This document shows, in pieces, positions 46,526 to 58,675 of a DNA stretch of 64,000 nt; position 1 is the stretch's first letter, and each line of letters starts with the position of its first letter. A program made the position numbers and the translations under genes. The DNA comes from Dugong dugon. Its lineage: Eukaryota; Chordata; Mammalia; Sirenia; Dugongidae. Below the pieces are notes generated by a model, which worked only from the letters and a program-made list of their open reading frames with translations, ran no database searches and was not told the DNA's origin. The DNA is taken from the NCBI GenBank assembly GCA_030035585.1, contig CM057477.1, positions 61,361,447 through 61,425,446 of the forward strand, given 5' to 3'.

Positions 46526-47984
46526 GTATGTGACCCCAAAACCCACTTCCCCCACCATGACATAGGTAGATGGTAGTGTTGTGGTGGGAAACAGAATGTT
46601 TCTGTTGGTAAATGCTTCATAAAATTATAAAATATAAAGTCCATGAACTTGAATAGTAGCCCATTTACAACCTGACTTCTGGAAAGAAGAGAAATTTAGA
46701 AAGGTGAATATCTCAGGTCCAGAAATAAATGGTGTTGGTTAAATAACAGATATTTTATTGTAGTCATTTGTGAAACACTGTAAATGGGATTTCTTAGTAA
46801 GCCCATGATAAGATATGTACCATAAAAAGCTAGTCTTCCTCCCAGGTGCCCCTAGTCCCCTAGTTCTACAGACCAGAGGTAACTACTGGCAGGCTTGTGC
46901 AATGAATGTGTCATTCCTTTCTGCAGAATTGTTCTATGCAAATAATAAACTTTTTAACACAAATTCGTTCATTCTAAGGCGATGGGGAAAATACGCAGTA
47001 AACAGAACAGACAATTTCCCTGCCTCATGAACCCTACATTCTAGTGTGTGAGACGGATCATAAACAATAAAATACGTATCATGTCAGACAGGGATAAATG
47101 CGCTTGTAAATACATCAATTATGGAAGGATTTAGTGAAAAGAGTAAAGACTTGAAGAAGGTCACGTTATTCTATACTTGCTTTTTCCTTCAGCAATATAT
47201 GCTAAAGGCTTCACTACATCAGAACTTAATAGATCTATGTTATTCTTTTTAATGGCTGCAGAGAACTACATTGCTTGTACATACCATAATACTGATAGAC
47301 ATTTTTTAATTTCCATAAATGGAATGTTTTAGATTAATCCTATTAGAGTTTCTTAGATGATAATTTGAGTTCTTATAAAGAGATGTGAGGTTTGTAGTGT
47401 AAAGTCTGAGTAAACAGAAAGAGACTTAAGTGTGAGAAGCTATGGGTCCAAGTCCTATCCATGCCCCCGTCCCCCTCACCTTGGTGACCTGGTCAGATCA
47501 TGGAGTATGTATGAGCTCAGATCACTGAGCATCTACCTTATGCTCTGGCCTCAGGAGAGGTGTTCCCCTTTCCTGCCTCATTGTAGCTATGCCCTGAGGT
47601 TCATGTGCTGTGGTACAGTGGGCACTGGGTGATATATAGGGTCTTCTGCCACTGAAGATTTAGGAGGCAACCTGCTTGCAACATTTTCCTCAGGCCCAGG
47701 TGACCTGTAACCAAATCCAGAGTCAAATAAAAACATTAACCTACAAGTTGACAACTGTGTCACATTCCCCATGAAAAAAGGATAAGCTTTTTAGGGAACA
47801 GTTTACCCTCTGGATTCTGTGTATGATCTTCCCCTTTATGAGCAAAACATGTAAGTTTTCTAAAAACAAAAACAAACAAGCAAAAACTCCTTACTTTCCA
47901 GGAATACTTACTTATGTGGATGCAGATGTTGAGCACTGGGCCATATGGCTGAACAGATTTCACGTTTTATGAGAGATTGGTCTA
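46526..47984. other. Unique sequence, no gene
   Basis: Short frames only. Nothing recognised. Confidence 0.5.
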
Positions 47985-48440
47985 TTCATTTCATTAATAT
48001 CTGTTAGGCAGGACCTGGGACACGTCGGCACTCTGCCAGGCACTGCAGAAGGAACAGATACCAATGCAATGTGGTTCCTGCCCTTACCACCTTCCAAGCT
48101 CTTAAGAAAGACAAGTTAGGCAAAAAAGCAACTGTGATTCAAGGCAGTATGTGGTAAGTGGTGACAAGGGCAATGGAAATTAAAGGGAAGGGCAGGTAAG
48201 TAGAACACTGTGATCAAGGTGATGAGATCTGAGCTGAGATGGAAACAGGTAGGGAAGTGCTGAGTAGTACAAGAAGATGTTGGGAACCAGTGTGTATGTG
48301 TGTGTTGGGGATATTTGTGAAATGCCCAGATGAGGGAAAATACAGTTGTAAAGGGAACACTAGTAGTCCAGTGTAGCTTAAACATAGAATGTGAGGAATG
48401 CATGTAGATGATGAGGAATGTTGGTTGCAGCAAGACTGGC
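47985..48440 (-). mobile_element. L2, antisense
   Basis: 'ctgccaggcactgcagaagg', 'gtggttcctgcccttaccac' and 'gatctgagctgagatggaaa' follow the antisense L2 3' region. Confidence 0.65.
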
Positions 48441-48857
48441 AGAAGGTCCTGAGTCTCCTACTTTATTATTAGGCATGAGATAGATAAATGAGTTCTGACA
48501 GATATTAAGAAATCCACCATAAACTTCTTCCCTTTTTTCCCCCTTGTTGTGCATTTTTGTTTTATAACTTGTATCTGCTGCTTTTATGATTATAGTGATT
48601 TTAAAAGCCAATTTAATATTTATCGAAGTAATATATGTCTATAGTTAAAAAAAAAAAAAAAAAAAGCAAATAGTATTATAAGGCCTACTATAGCCCAAAA
48701 TAGCAATCCTCTATCCCACCCTGCCCCACCACTGCTTCCTGCTCCTCCGAGGAAACAACTTTTAACTTTTAATCTCTGATGCTTGTTTCTATGTATTTAA
48801 AGTTTTTACACTGAGATTTCTCAATTTATGATTTTTAGAGATTATCCAATGTCTTAC
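48441..48857. other. Unique or ancient LINE-like sequence
   Basis: An A-run at 48647-48665 is followed by 'gaggaaacaacttttaactt', which recalls an old L1 3' end. Not certain. Confidence 0.4.
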
Positions 48858-49072
48858 TTAAGGTCCCTAAGTGGCACAATTTGTGCTTAGCTGGTAACTG
48901 AAATGTTGTTAGTTCAAACCTACCCAGTGGTACAGCAGAAGAAAAGCCCTGGTGATCTGCTTCCATAAAGATTACAGTCAAGAAAACCCCATGGAGCACA
49001 ATTATACTCTGTAACACATGGGGTCACCGTGAATCGAACAAACTCGACCACACAAGATGACAACAACAACAC
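48858..49072 (+). mobile_element. AfroSINE, AAC-tailed type (diverged)
   Basis: 'taaggtccctaagtggcaca', 'cccatggagcacaattatac', and tail 'gatgacaacaacaacac'. Confidence 0.9.
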
Positions 49073-49639
49073 AATGTGTTCTGTGTCATCGAGTTGCAAA
49101 ACGAGATAAATTTAGCACTCTTACACCGTGACCACTCACCAACAAACTTTCTTCCCCCGTCTTTCTAGTAGGAAAATAGCTACTTGACAAATAAGTCAAT
49201 ATTTTGTGTTTACATTATTATGACCATGTACTATTGTTTACAATTGAACCAAATAGTATAAGAGTATACTTCCTACCTTGTTCAATGTTTTGTTTTTCCT
49301 GGTGTTGTCCTTTTTTATGGGGGGAGGGGGTTTGTTTTTGGCTTATTTTTTCTTTTGTATCTATTACTGATTGTTCCTGAACCATCCAAAGGAACTATAA
49401 AGCCTCTATTAAAACTCTTTTTTTTTTTTTTTTAACATGATCAACACAATCAGTGAATTTATCCATTCTATTTTCTCTTTTGGAGCCTCCCAACCACTCC
49501 ATCTGTTCTAGTGGTTTTCCAGGCCAGCTGCTCACCAGCTGTCCTGGGGCTTCTTTTTAATACCACTTGTGAAATTCCTGTGCCTCTCTCCTGTATTGTG
49601 TCCACTGTTTCCTGGATCCCATGGTTTCCTCTTTCTTGG
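49073..49639. other. Unique sequence, no gene
   Basis: T-run at 49418-49434. Nothing else recognised. Confidence 0.45.
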
Positions 49640-50330
49640 TTTACATCTTCATTTTTGTAGAGCATATCTCTAGAAACTTCCTGAGAAAAGGTACTTGGGA
49701 GGTAAATCTGTTGAGATCTTTTGTGTCTGAAAATGTCTTAATTCTATTCTCATATGTGTTTGCTAGATGTTTGTAATTGCATTCCAAGTAACAAGCACGT
49801 TTCCCTCAGTATTTTGAAGGCTGTGCTTCATTGTCTTTTAGCTTCCAGTGTTGCAGTAGAGAAGTCTGATTTCACTGGTATTCCTTGTCTTTTATATGTG
49901 ACCTGTTTTATGTCCCTGGAAGTTTTTGGAATCTTCTTTTTAATCCCTGGTGTTCTGAAATTCATAGTAAAGAATCTTAATGAGGATCTTACCTTATCCA
50001 TTGTTCTGGGTACTTCCTAGCTATTTAAATCTATAAACTCCTGTTGTTCAATTTTGAAATTTTTTCTTGTATTATTTCTTTACCACTTGTCTCTCTATCA
50101 TTTTTCTGTTTCTTTTTTTGGAACTCCTATACCTCCTAAACTGAACCTCCATGGATTGATCCACTAAACTTCTTACTTTCATTTTTTTCCCATTGTCCAT
50201 CTTTGCCTGTTAATTTAATTTCTGGATGGCTCACTTGACTTTATGCCTCTGAATAATTTTTTTTAAGTTTAATTTCTAAAATCTCTTTCTTATTTTCTGA
50301 TTGTTCATTTTTTTAAACCATGTTATTTTT
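49640..50330 (-). mobile_element. L1-lineage ORF1 fossil (HAL1-like), antisense
   Basis: 'gtctgaaaatgtcttaattc', 'ccctcagtattttgaaggct', 'gcttccagtgttgcagtaga' and 'atgtgacctgttttatgtcc' correspond in order to the antisense of an L1/HAL1 ORF1. The same layout occurs in the L1 ORF1 at 44.2-44.5 kb. No ORF2 follows, which fits the HAL1 type but also fits a fragment. Confidence 0.65.
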
Positions 50331-50545
50331 ATATTATAGATATAGTATTTCCTTCAATATTCTGAAGATATTATAGTTTTTAAAAAGAAACTTTTCTTCA
50401 GCTTCCTGAATTATCTCTATTTTCTCCGACTCCCCCCCTCCCCCCAGCCAACTACCTATGTCTCCACGCTATCCTCTCTTTCTAACCATTTTGACATTGT
50501 CTTAGGCTGGGTTCTTTAGAGAAGCAAAATCAGTTAAGTGTACAC

Positions 50546-50672
<127 letters not shown>

Positions 50673-51035
50673 TCTCAAGGAAATGGCTCACATGGTTGCA
50701 GAGGCTGGCATGTCCTAAGTCTGTGCATCAAGTGTCAGGCTGGGGGCTTCTCCTGACTCATGTAGCTGATGGGACTGACAAAGCCAAGATTGGCAGGTCT
50801 GATGGCAGGCCGCTGACTCACAGGCTACGGAGGCTGACGAATCCCAAGACTGGCAGGTAAGCTGCCAGCTCAAGTCCCAAGAACTGGAGGTCAGATGATG
50901 ACAAAGTGGATGCAGGATCCAGAGCAAGAGCCTTGATGGAACATCCACTTACATACTGGAGGCAGGCCACACCCCCAAGGAAACTCCCTTTCAACTGATT
51001 GGCTGCTCATAGCAGATCTCATCATGGAGTTAATT

Positions 51036-51102
51036 ACATCATCACATAACTGCCAAATCACATCATTACATAACTGCCAAACTACATCATAACTGCCAAA
51101 CC
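51036..51102. repeat. Three-copy minisatellite in the LTR
   Basis: A unit close to 'acatcattacataactgcca' is repeated three times (51036-51058, 51059-51082, 51083-51102). The last copy is shortened by a few bases. Confidence 0.85.
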
Positions 51103-51151
51103 ACTGAGAATCATGGCCCAACCAAGTTGACACACAATCTTAACCATCACA

Positions 51152-51675
51152 GATATTTATATCTTATTCTGTATTGTATGTTGGAGGATATTCTCCAATA
51201 TCTGATGACCCTTTACATTAATTTATATTTAAGAGTGGGTCCTTAAAAAGACTAATTTGAAACTTAGAGTGAGGACAGGGTGTACTTATTACGTGGCGGG
51301 CATCACTGTAAGATAACTGGGGGTGGAGTGTGGGGAATCTTGACATATCTTTGGAAAATCAAAATGCTAATATGTATAGATCATTTCTTCAGGCCATTCA
51401 GTTCTCAAGCTAAGAATCCTTCAGATTCTTGCTTAAAGAATCTCTCTGGCTATAAGTGTTGAGAAATAGTTCAGGAGGGTCTCACCTGTTCACTCTGTTG
51501 AGTTCTACTTAACTCTTGGTTTCATCTCCCTCCCTTGGGCCTAGTTTTTCTGAGTCCAGAGATATTCAGTCCAAGACTATTCCTGGTGCCTCAAGCAGAG
51601 ATTAGGAATTAGTACTGGCAGCGTGAGGTAGGGAGGGGAATAGGACCTAACTACTCCATAAAGTACGTTCTTACC
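51152..51675. other. Unique sequence, no gene
   Basis: Nothing recognised. Confidence 0.5.
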
Positions 51676-51875
51676 TTACCCATTACCGTAGAGTGGATTC
51701 TGACTCATAGCGACCATATAGGTCAGAGTAGAACTGCCCCATAGGGTTTCCAAGGCTGTAGTTTCCACGGAAGCATACTGTTACATCTTTCTCCCGTGGA
51801 GCAGCTGGTGGGTTTGAACTACTGACCTTTCAGTTAGTATTAAGCGCTTTAACTATTGCGCCACCAGGGCTCCTT
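51676..51875 (-). mobile_element. AfroSINE, GT-tailed type
   Basis: Antisense: 'acccattaccgtagagtgga', 'gtagaactgccccatagggt' and head 'gcgccaccagggctcctt'. Confidence 0.95.
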
Positions 51876-53299
51876 ATACTATGTTCTACTATTAACTACT
51901 CTGTAACTACTTTCATTCAATCTTCTTTTGCCAGTTTCCCCCCCATACCCCTCCTAAGCCCCCCCAGGGTCCTGTGGAACGAATCTGCAGCCTTCCCTTC
52001 AGTACCCCTCAGCCACTTCTCCTCACTCAGCGTGCCATCGTCCAACAGTGTTCTGACACCTCTTGTTTAGTAGCATCTCCTCTTGTTCGTTCTCTCACTC
52101 TCTCTCTGACTCTGTCTCTTCTCCAGCTCTTACTCTTGTTCTCACTCACTCTTTCCATGCTTTAAGTGTTTCGATTCCTTGCTGTAATTTCAGCAAGAAT
52201 TTTGGAATAAGCAAATATAAATGCATGTGTTCAATCTGTCATAACCAGATGTTCCTAGTCTTATAATTTTATTTTGGAGTTACATGACATTTTTATGTAC
52301 TTTATTCGAGTCTAGTTTGTTTATCCAGAGAACTTCAGGTGTTACTCAAACTCAAATACTAAGCACCAAAGAACTAGTTTCAGGGGAGGTAGTGCCGAAA
52401 ACATTTCACTTCTCTGTTATTTTCTAGGGAGCAAATCAGGCAAAGTGAAGCTGACCTCCTTCCATAAATTTATTTTTATAGCATCTCACTGTTATCTAGA
52501 CTCCAGAAGTTTGGACCAATAATCAATTTGAAGCAGATGTTTCATCAACTTCTTGAAAGAAAGAGAGACAGAAGGAAGCAAGGAAGGGAGGGAGGAAGGA
52601 CAGAAGGGAGGAAGGGAGGAAGGAAGGGCGGGGGGAAAGAAAGGAAAGGGAGGGGGAGAGAACCAAACTTCAAGAAAATGATTTAAAAATAAAAATACAA
52701 GAAGACTGGCCCAAATAAATAGCCACATTAAGAAAAGCTATGTACATTTATCAAATAAGAAAAGAAATGACAGAAAGTCATCTGAATTTAAGATAACTCT
52801 AAATCATGATTACTCCCTTGGGAGGCTGTTGAGCAATTTATATCAATGAATGTTAACTGTGACAGTCCATTCTTTCATTCATTCATTCAACACGTGTCCA
52901 AAATGCATATTAAAAGCACCATATCCAGCAAAAACCTATCTATATGAGGAATTTTAGCAGTTACGTGCCCAGATTACCTTCCAATTAAATACTCTTATTG
53001 TTGCCCTGAAACGTATCTATTGTTGGCATGAATATATATATATACATATATTCCTCACCATGGCCCGAAAGAAAGTTAAGCCAGCTTGCTTAAAGAAATT
53101 TAAGTCAGATTATTTTTTATATATTATTTGAACGTATTTTTATTCTCTCAAGTATATTTCTTACAAATTTGTCTATCTGAAATCATATAATTCTCTCTAT
53201 ACTATGCTATACTCAGATATAGGCCAATGACTTTAAAAAAATTATGTCAACAGCATGATTCTACTGTAGCTATGATTATATTTATTAGCTTAAAAAGAT
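51876..53299. other. Unique sequence with a purine tract, no gene
   Basis: A C-rich stretch lies at 51938-51970 and a TCTC-rich stretch at 52083-52160. Otherwise nothing recognised. Confidence 0.5.
52556..52664. repeat. GGAA/GGGA purine-only tract
   Basis: About 109 bases with almost no pyrimidines on the plus strand (gaagggaggaagg-type units and a 'gggcggggggaaag' core). Confidence 0.92.
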
Positions 53300-53465
53300 G
53301 GCAGACTTTGTAGTCAGATTGACCTTGTTTTAATTCCCAACTCTCCCCAGTAGGAAAGTGGACATAATGCTATTTATTCTGCTGGTTATTATGAGGCTTA
53401 AATGACACAATGTATACAAAGAACTTAGCATACTGTGGGTACCCAATAAATAAAAGCTATTAAAA
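53300..53465 (+). mobile_element. MIR
   Basis: 'gcagactttgtagtcagatt', 'ggttattatgaggcttaaat' and 'acttagcatactgtgggtac' follow the MIR sense strand. Confidence 0.7.
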
Positions 53466-54723
53466 TTAGAACATGGGACTATATTGAAAACTTTAAATTC
53501 TTTATAAGTACATATTTTCCAAGTGACTAGTTTTTCATTTCCCTGTTTAGGTATCGCATTACTGGTAAACTGGTCAACCAGAAGCAAATCATTAGCCACT
53601 GAGAAGAGACGGGGAAGAATCTTAAAAGGAAATCAGGGAAAGTAATATTAAAGTGGGGGAAAAAAAGGAGGTCTGAAATAAAAGAAGTGAGGAAAGTTAT
53701 TTGACTCCGGATCAGTTTCTTAACCTCTTTGGGACTCGGTTTAACTGCAAAGTTAGGAGATTGGATTAAGTCCTCCAGATGTTCATGATAAAAACTTCTG
53801 CAGTCAAATAACTTTGGAACATGCTTCCTCTCATCTCATGCCTGCCCTCTCCCCCAATTCTAGAAGATTCACACTAAATATTAGTATATTCAAGGAACCT
53901 GTTTAATTTTACAAACTTAAAAACTTGTATAGTAAAAACTTACTTGACCACAGACTCCCCCTACTTTCCCACTACCCCCTAGATAATACTTACTAACATA
54001 CTTGGGGATGAGTGATCTGCAACCTCACATCCTAACATCTGTATATGCTTCTCTGAATCTTACAACTTCAGCTAAATGTTTTGATTAAGGAAAAAATGGA
54101 AAACATATAGGTCACAATTCCTATTTATTCATGCTTGCTCCTATAGCAGCATACAAGTTTTTAGATTAGAGTGGAAGAAAAATCTATCATGATTTCAATG
54201 AAACGAGACATTTCTAAGTATAGTTTAATATCTCATCTCCATGTGGCGTCATCATAATCTTGGATAGCTGATCACCAAACCACTGGCTGAATAGTTGATT
54301 TGCTTTGGTTATGAAGACAGTCCGATTACTGGGGCACATCTGGTAATTTTGGCAATCAATGAATGAAATGAATCAACCATGTAGTGATCAGACTGACTGC
54401 TCAGTGATCAACATGACCTGAACAGACAATAACTGTGGGGGAAGCTAATCCTCAGGCTGTAGGACTATACAACTCAAATGGGCATTCATGATGAGTATTT
54501 CCTAATGATAGAATTCTAAATTAAACGGTTAGGATTATTTTTAAGTTAGTAAAATACTTTTTTTTTCTATCAAGCAACAGATTTTAACTTTTATATGCAA
54601 GGAAGGGATTGTGCTAAATGTTGCTGGGAATACAAGCATGTATAATAGGAAGAAGGCCAAAGATCCTACCAGAAAAAGATCTAGGAGCCAGATATCAGCT
54701 CTGTCAGTAACTTGACATGTTGT
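53466..54723. other. Unique sequence, no gene
   Basis: A short MIR-like stretch may lie at 53705-53770 ('gtttcttaacctctttggga'). Nothing else recognised. Confidence 0.45.
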
Positions 54724-54792
54724 TTTAGGTGTTGTCAAGTCAATTCCGACTCATGACAACCCCACTGTGTACACAGTAGAACTGCTCCACAG
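54724..54792 (-). mobile_element. AfroSINE, 3' part of a copy split by L1
   Basis: 'gtgttgtcaagtcaattccg' to 'agtagaactgctccacag'. It resumes at 55435 with 'tccacagggttttcagtagc'. Confidence 0.93.
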
Positions 54793-55434
54793 ACTTTTTT
54801 TTAAAATAATATTTTATTGTGTTTTTGGTGGAACTTTACACAGCAAATTAAGTTCCCATTTAACAATTACTACACAAATTGTTCAGAGACATTGGTTACA
54901 TTTTTCACAATGTGTTAACATTCTCATTAATTCCATTCTGGATGTTTTGCTTCCAGTAAATCTGGTTTCCCTGTCCCCTTACCCTTTCATCTTTGCTTTA
55001 GATTAACTCTTGACCATTTGGTCTCATAGAGATGATTTTTTAAAGGTGTACAGTACTCACTGGTACTATTCTTTATTTTATAAGCCAATCTGTTATTTAG
55101 TTAAAAGGTGCCCTCAGAGGGCAGTTTCAGCTCAAGGTTTATGGCGTTATCTCAGGGCAATAGTCTCGGGGACTCGCCTATTCTCAGTCAGTCCAGTAAG
55201 TATGGACTTTTTAAGAATCTGAGTTCTGTTGCATGCTTTTCTCCCCTTCTATCAGGATCCATCTATTGTGGTCCTGATCAAAATGGTCCTTAGTGGTAGC
55301 TGGGTACCATCTAGTTCTTCTGGTCTCAGAGTAGATGAGGCCATGGTTCCTGTAGACTGTCAGTCCTTAGACTGGTTTCTTCTCTGTGTCTTTGGTTTCC
55401 TTCTTTCTCTTTTGCTCTGGATGAGATGAGTTTG
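54793..55434 (-). mobile_element. 5'-truncated lineage-specific LINE 3' end inside AfroSINE
   Basis: A T-run is followed by 'attttattgtgtttttggtg', 'caattactacacaaattgtt' and 'tggtagctgggtaccatcta'. This is the same 3' UTR layout as the L1 copies at 0.9, 38.8 and 62.0 kb but more diverged. The 7-bp repeat tccacag at 54786-54792 and 55435-55441 flanks it. Confidence 0.85.
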
Positions 55435-55570
55435 TCCACAGGGTTTTCAGTAGCTTATTTTTCGGAAGCAGATCACCAGGACTTTCTTCTAAAGCATCTC
55501 TGGAAAGACTCGAACCTCCAATCTTTTGGTTAGCGGCCAAGAACATTAACTGTTTGAACCACCCAGGGCA
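55435..55570 (-). mobile_element. AfroSINE, 5' part of the split copy
   Basis: 'tccacagggttttcagtagc' to 'gtttgaaccacccagggca' completes the element begun at 54724. Confidence 0.93.
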
Positions 55571-55684
55571 ATACAAACTACATCTAGGGATGCACACAGC
55601 TCTATAGGAGGCTAATTGCTCAGCAAGGGAACATAATTAGCCCACTTTTTTTGTGAGAACAGGGGTTCGAACTGGTTCTTCCTG

Positions 55685-55800
55685 GTTTGAAGCCCCACCC
55701 CGAGAATTTGCATTTCTACTCCAGATACACTGAATCAGAACCTACCGTTTAACAAGATCCCCAGGTGATTCTTATGTATAATAAATTTTGAGAACCACTG
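55685..55800 (+). mobile_element. MER5A-like, right half
   Basis: 'ccccaccccgagaatttgca', 'cactgaatcagaacctaccg', 'tccccaggtgattcttatgt' and 'gagaaccactg' at the end. Confidence 0.85.
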
Positions 55801-55809
55801 CTCTACTAG

Positions 55810-55928
55810 TGGTTCTCAGAATTGGTCCATAACCAGTAGCATTAGCATCACCTGGGAACTTGTCAGAACAGCAAATTCTCAGCAGGGGCTCAAACGGAAT
55901 GAACTGGTTCAAAGCCCTGGGTGAGAAG
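55810..55928 (+). mobile_element. MER5A-like, left half
   Basis: 'tggttctcagaattggtcca', 'cattagcatcacctgggaac' and 'gcaaattctcagcaggggct'. It directly follows the previous copy in the same orientation. Confidence 0.85.
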
Positions 55929-57989
55929 CACTCATGACATTGAAAAGGAGAATTAGGCAGGCAGGTGAAAGCAGTTGGTTCAGCATAAACACAAAGACAA
56001 GCCTGGATAGCAATGCAGAGAACAAGCCACTGAAGAGAACCAGTACAAGGCCCTGCCCTGTCTCTGCCGGGCCCACTGAGGAGACCAAGTGCCTCAGACA
56101 CCAAGACAAACGCTGCAAAAATTATTGCCAAACGCTTGATTTTGCTACTCTATCTGATCTTATGATTACTTAATACTCAAGAAATAGGCTCAGAACAAAA
56201 ATCACGTAAAAGTTACATATCATATGTAATGTTATGTGATTATCAATCATCAATTTTCAATTAGTTTTATAATACCATGGCCTTTCTCCCCCTGGATTTT
56301 AGAATTAAAACACCTCTTCCCTCTGATCTTTGCTTCCTAGTTAATTTTCATATTTATTCCAATATCTGGTCTTCATGCACGATATTAACTAAATGCCAAT
56401 GAATATACTGGGTATGTATCAGCTCAGGAAGTCAGTTGGCAAAATTAACATTTAGAAGTAGGCACCACTGGTTATTTCACACGTTATTAACTTATATTAC
56501 AATTCAAATAAGCTTACAGCTGGCAAAAGAAAAAAAAAAATCTCTTCTGTAAAGTGATCTCAAACATAACAGGCTTAATCAGAGAAAAATTAAATTAGGC
56601 ATCCATGCATACTACAGTATATTAATTCTGAGTAGTAGTTATTAAATACATTTTATGTTATCAGTGGGGTGAACAGTATTATATGCAAACAAATTCTTCA
56701 CGAGGGTAGCAAATAAAGTCTATGTTTGGGATGCTATGCGCCTGATATTTTCCCACGCCTTCTTAAAATGTTAAATAATCTTTTCTGCTAATAACGGCAC
56801 TGGGTTAAGTCCTGGTAAATGAGTCAACTTCACTCCAAGCAATTCATCAAAAGAACAGCAGACAAAACTGTCACTGTGGTTTTGGATTTTTCCAAACAGA
56901 ACTTTTTTTCTATGGCAATGTATAAAAGAAGACATTAGTGAGCCATAGCCGGACCAAAACTGTCTAAAATATAAGGTAATGAATACTCATTGTGGTAAAA
57001 ATTGGATGCACTGCATCCTGTTTTGGGTGACCTCTGTTGCCCTTGATTGCTCAAAGAATGAAATGACTGAGGACGAGTGCTACTTTGTAAACAAGATCCC
57101 ATCATTCTCTTTCTCATTCCTTAGATGGTGGTAATCTAAGCCAGCAAGCGAGCACTCAGATTCCACATGGTGGCAAATATGCTTTTGTGAAAGAAGATTA
57201 AACAGCTATATCTAGGCCTTAAATATGCATATAATATATATGCATATAATATATACACATATAATATATGCATATACACATATATGTGTATATATATGCA
57301 TATATACACACATAAAACCGCATACAAACACACACACACACACACACACAAAACTTATGTTACCTTCTATGGTGTATTTTTGCCATATTGTCTTATTATT
57401 TTATTAATCAACTAGACCCTTTAATTTCTGTATCCAGAAGCCTTGCAAGTAACTAGGCGTGACCCCCAAGTCTCAGAAACATGTTTGACATTCTTTGCGC
57501 TTTGCACGTTTAAAACTCAATGTAAGGTGACAAGAACATTAAGCTGCCCAGTGAGCAAAATATGAAACTAACCACTATCTGTTGTTAGCCTTGGGTACAA
57601 TAATTAACAAAGTAAACTGCCTGAGAATAGCTGGGCCACCTGCATCAGAAAACATCACCTTGGGATGGCTAATGAAGACAAACGTATGCAACTAGCTTTA
57701 CTGACAACTCCTTCAAACACCAGCAGACGGAAAAAGCAACCTTACAGTATCTACTTAATTTACTGTAAAGGCACACCATATAGACTTTTTATTATTTAAA
57801 GGGGGAAAAAATGCCCTCAATATCTTGTACACACATAACAGTTGAATTATGACTATTACTTATTACTGAAAACCCAATGCTTTTCTTAAGTTGTCAAACT
57901 ATGATCAATTTGCTTATTATATATTGAATTTGTAGCTTTAGGATCAAACATATTTAAAGTCTACAAAAAAAGGAATATCTTAGTTTCAA
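55929..57989. other. Unique AT-rich sequence, no gene
   Basis: Overlapping frames of 60-119 codons at 55772-56173 lie on MER5A and unique DNA and have no domain. No further repeat recognised except the TA/CA tract at 57225-57350. Confidence 0.5.
57225..57350. repeat. TA/TGCATA and CA microsatellite
   Basis: Imperfect atgcatataatata units pass into (CA) at about 57328-57350. Rich in TA-type self-complementary sequence. Confidence 0.92.
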
Positions 57990-58505
57990 TAAACTTGCTA
58001 CTATTCATTCATTCATCAACACTTACTGAATACCTACTATGTGCCAGCATTGTGCTTGATATCCGGCAGAGAGAGATAGATGAATGGCATCTTATTAATG
58101 AGCTCGTCAACAATTGAAGGAAAGAAGCATGCACAGAGACAACTATAATGAACTATGTGTCACTGTAGAATTATTTTCGAAGTGCCTCCATCCCTTTTGG
58201 AGACTTCTAAGGACAGAAGACTCTTGAGTTGAATTCTAGGACAATTTCTGAAGAGGTTTTGAGGCTGAACAACCTTGAGAATGATCTTCCAAGTGAAAAG
58301 AATAGCACGTGATAAATCAACAAAAAAGGCCATGGTCTACTTGAGGAAAAGAAACTGCCTTCAGAATACATGAACGGAATACATACAGGAAGCAAGAGGT
58401 CAACAGAAGATGAAGATGAAAGGCTAGGCAAGGCTGAGAATATGAAGGGATCTAGATAACATGTCAAGGAGTTTGGATTTAATTCTGTAGGGCAGTGACT
58501 TTAAA
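57990..58505 (-). mobile_element. L2, antisense, left of L1 insertion
   Basis: 'tgaatacctactatgtgcca', 'aggttttgaggctgaacaac' and 'tcaaggagtttggatttaat' are the antisense L2 3' region. It appears to resume at about 60350. Confidence 0.75.
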
Positions 58506-58675
58506 AATATTTGCCAGAGAGCCTCAGGGTCCTGGGGAAAGGAGGCAGAAGAATAGAGGCAGGGAAAGGACGAAGGGAGAGGCCAGGTGGTCGGGACTCC
58601 CGGCTCTGCAACCCCACTTCAACCGCAGTGGCTTTGCTAATATCTGTTTTATGTATTGAGCCTTCTTCTTATTGT
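58506..58675. other. Unassigned sequence within the L2
   Basis: GC-richer stretch of about 170 bp, not recognised. It may be L2 or another insertion. Confidence 0.4.
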
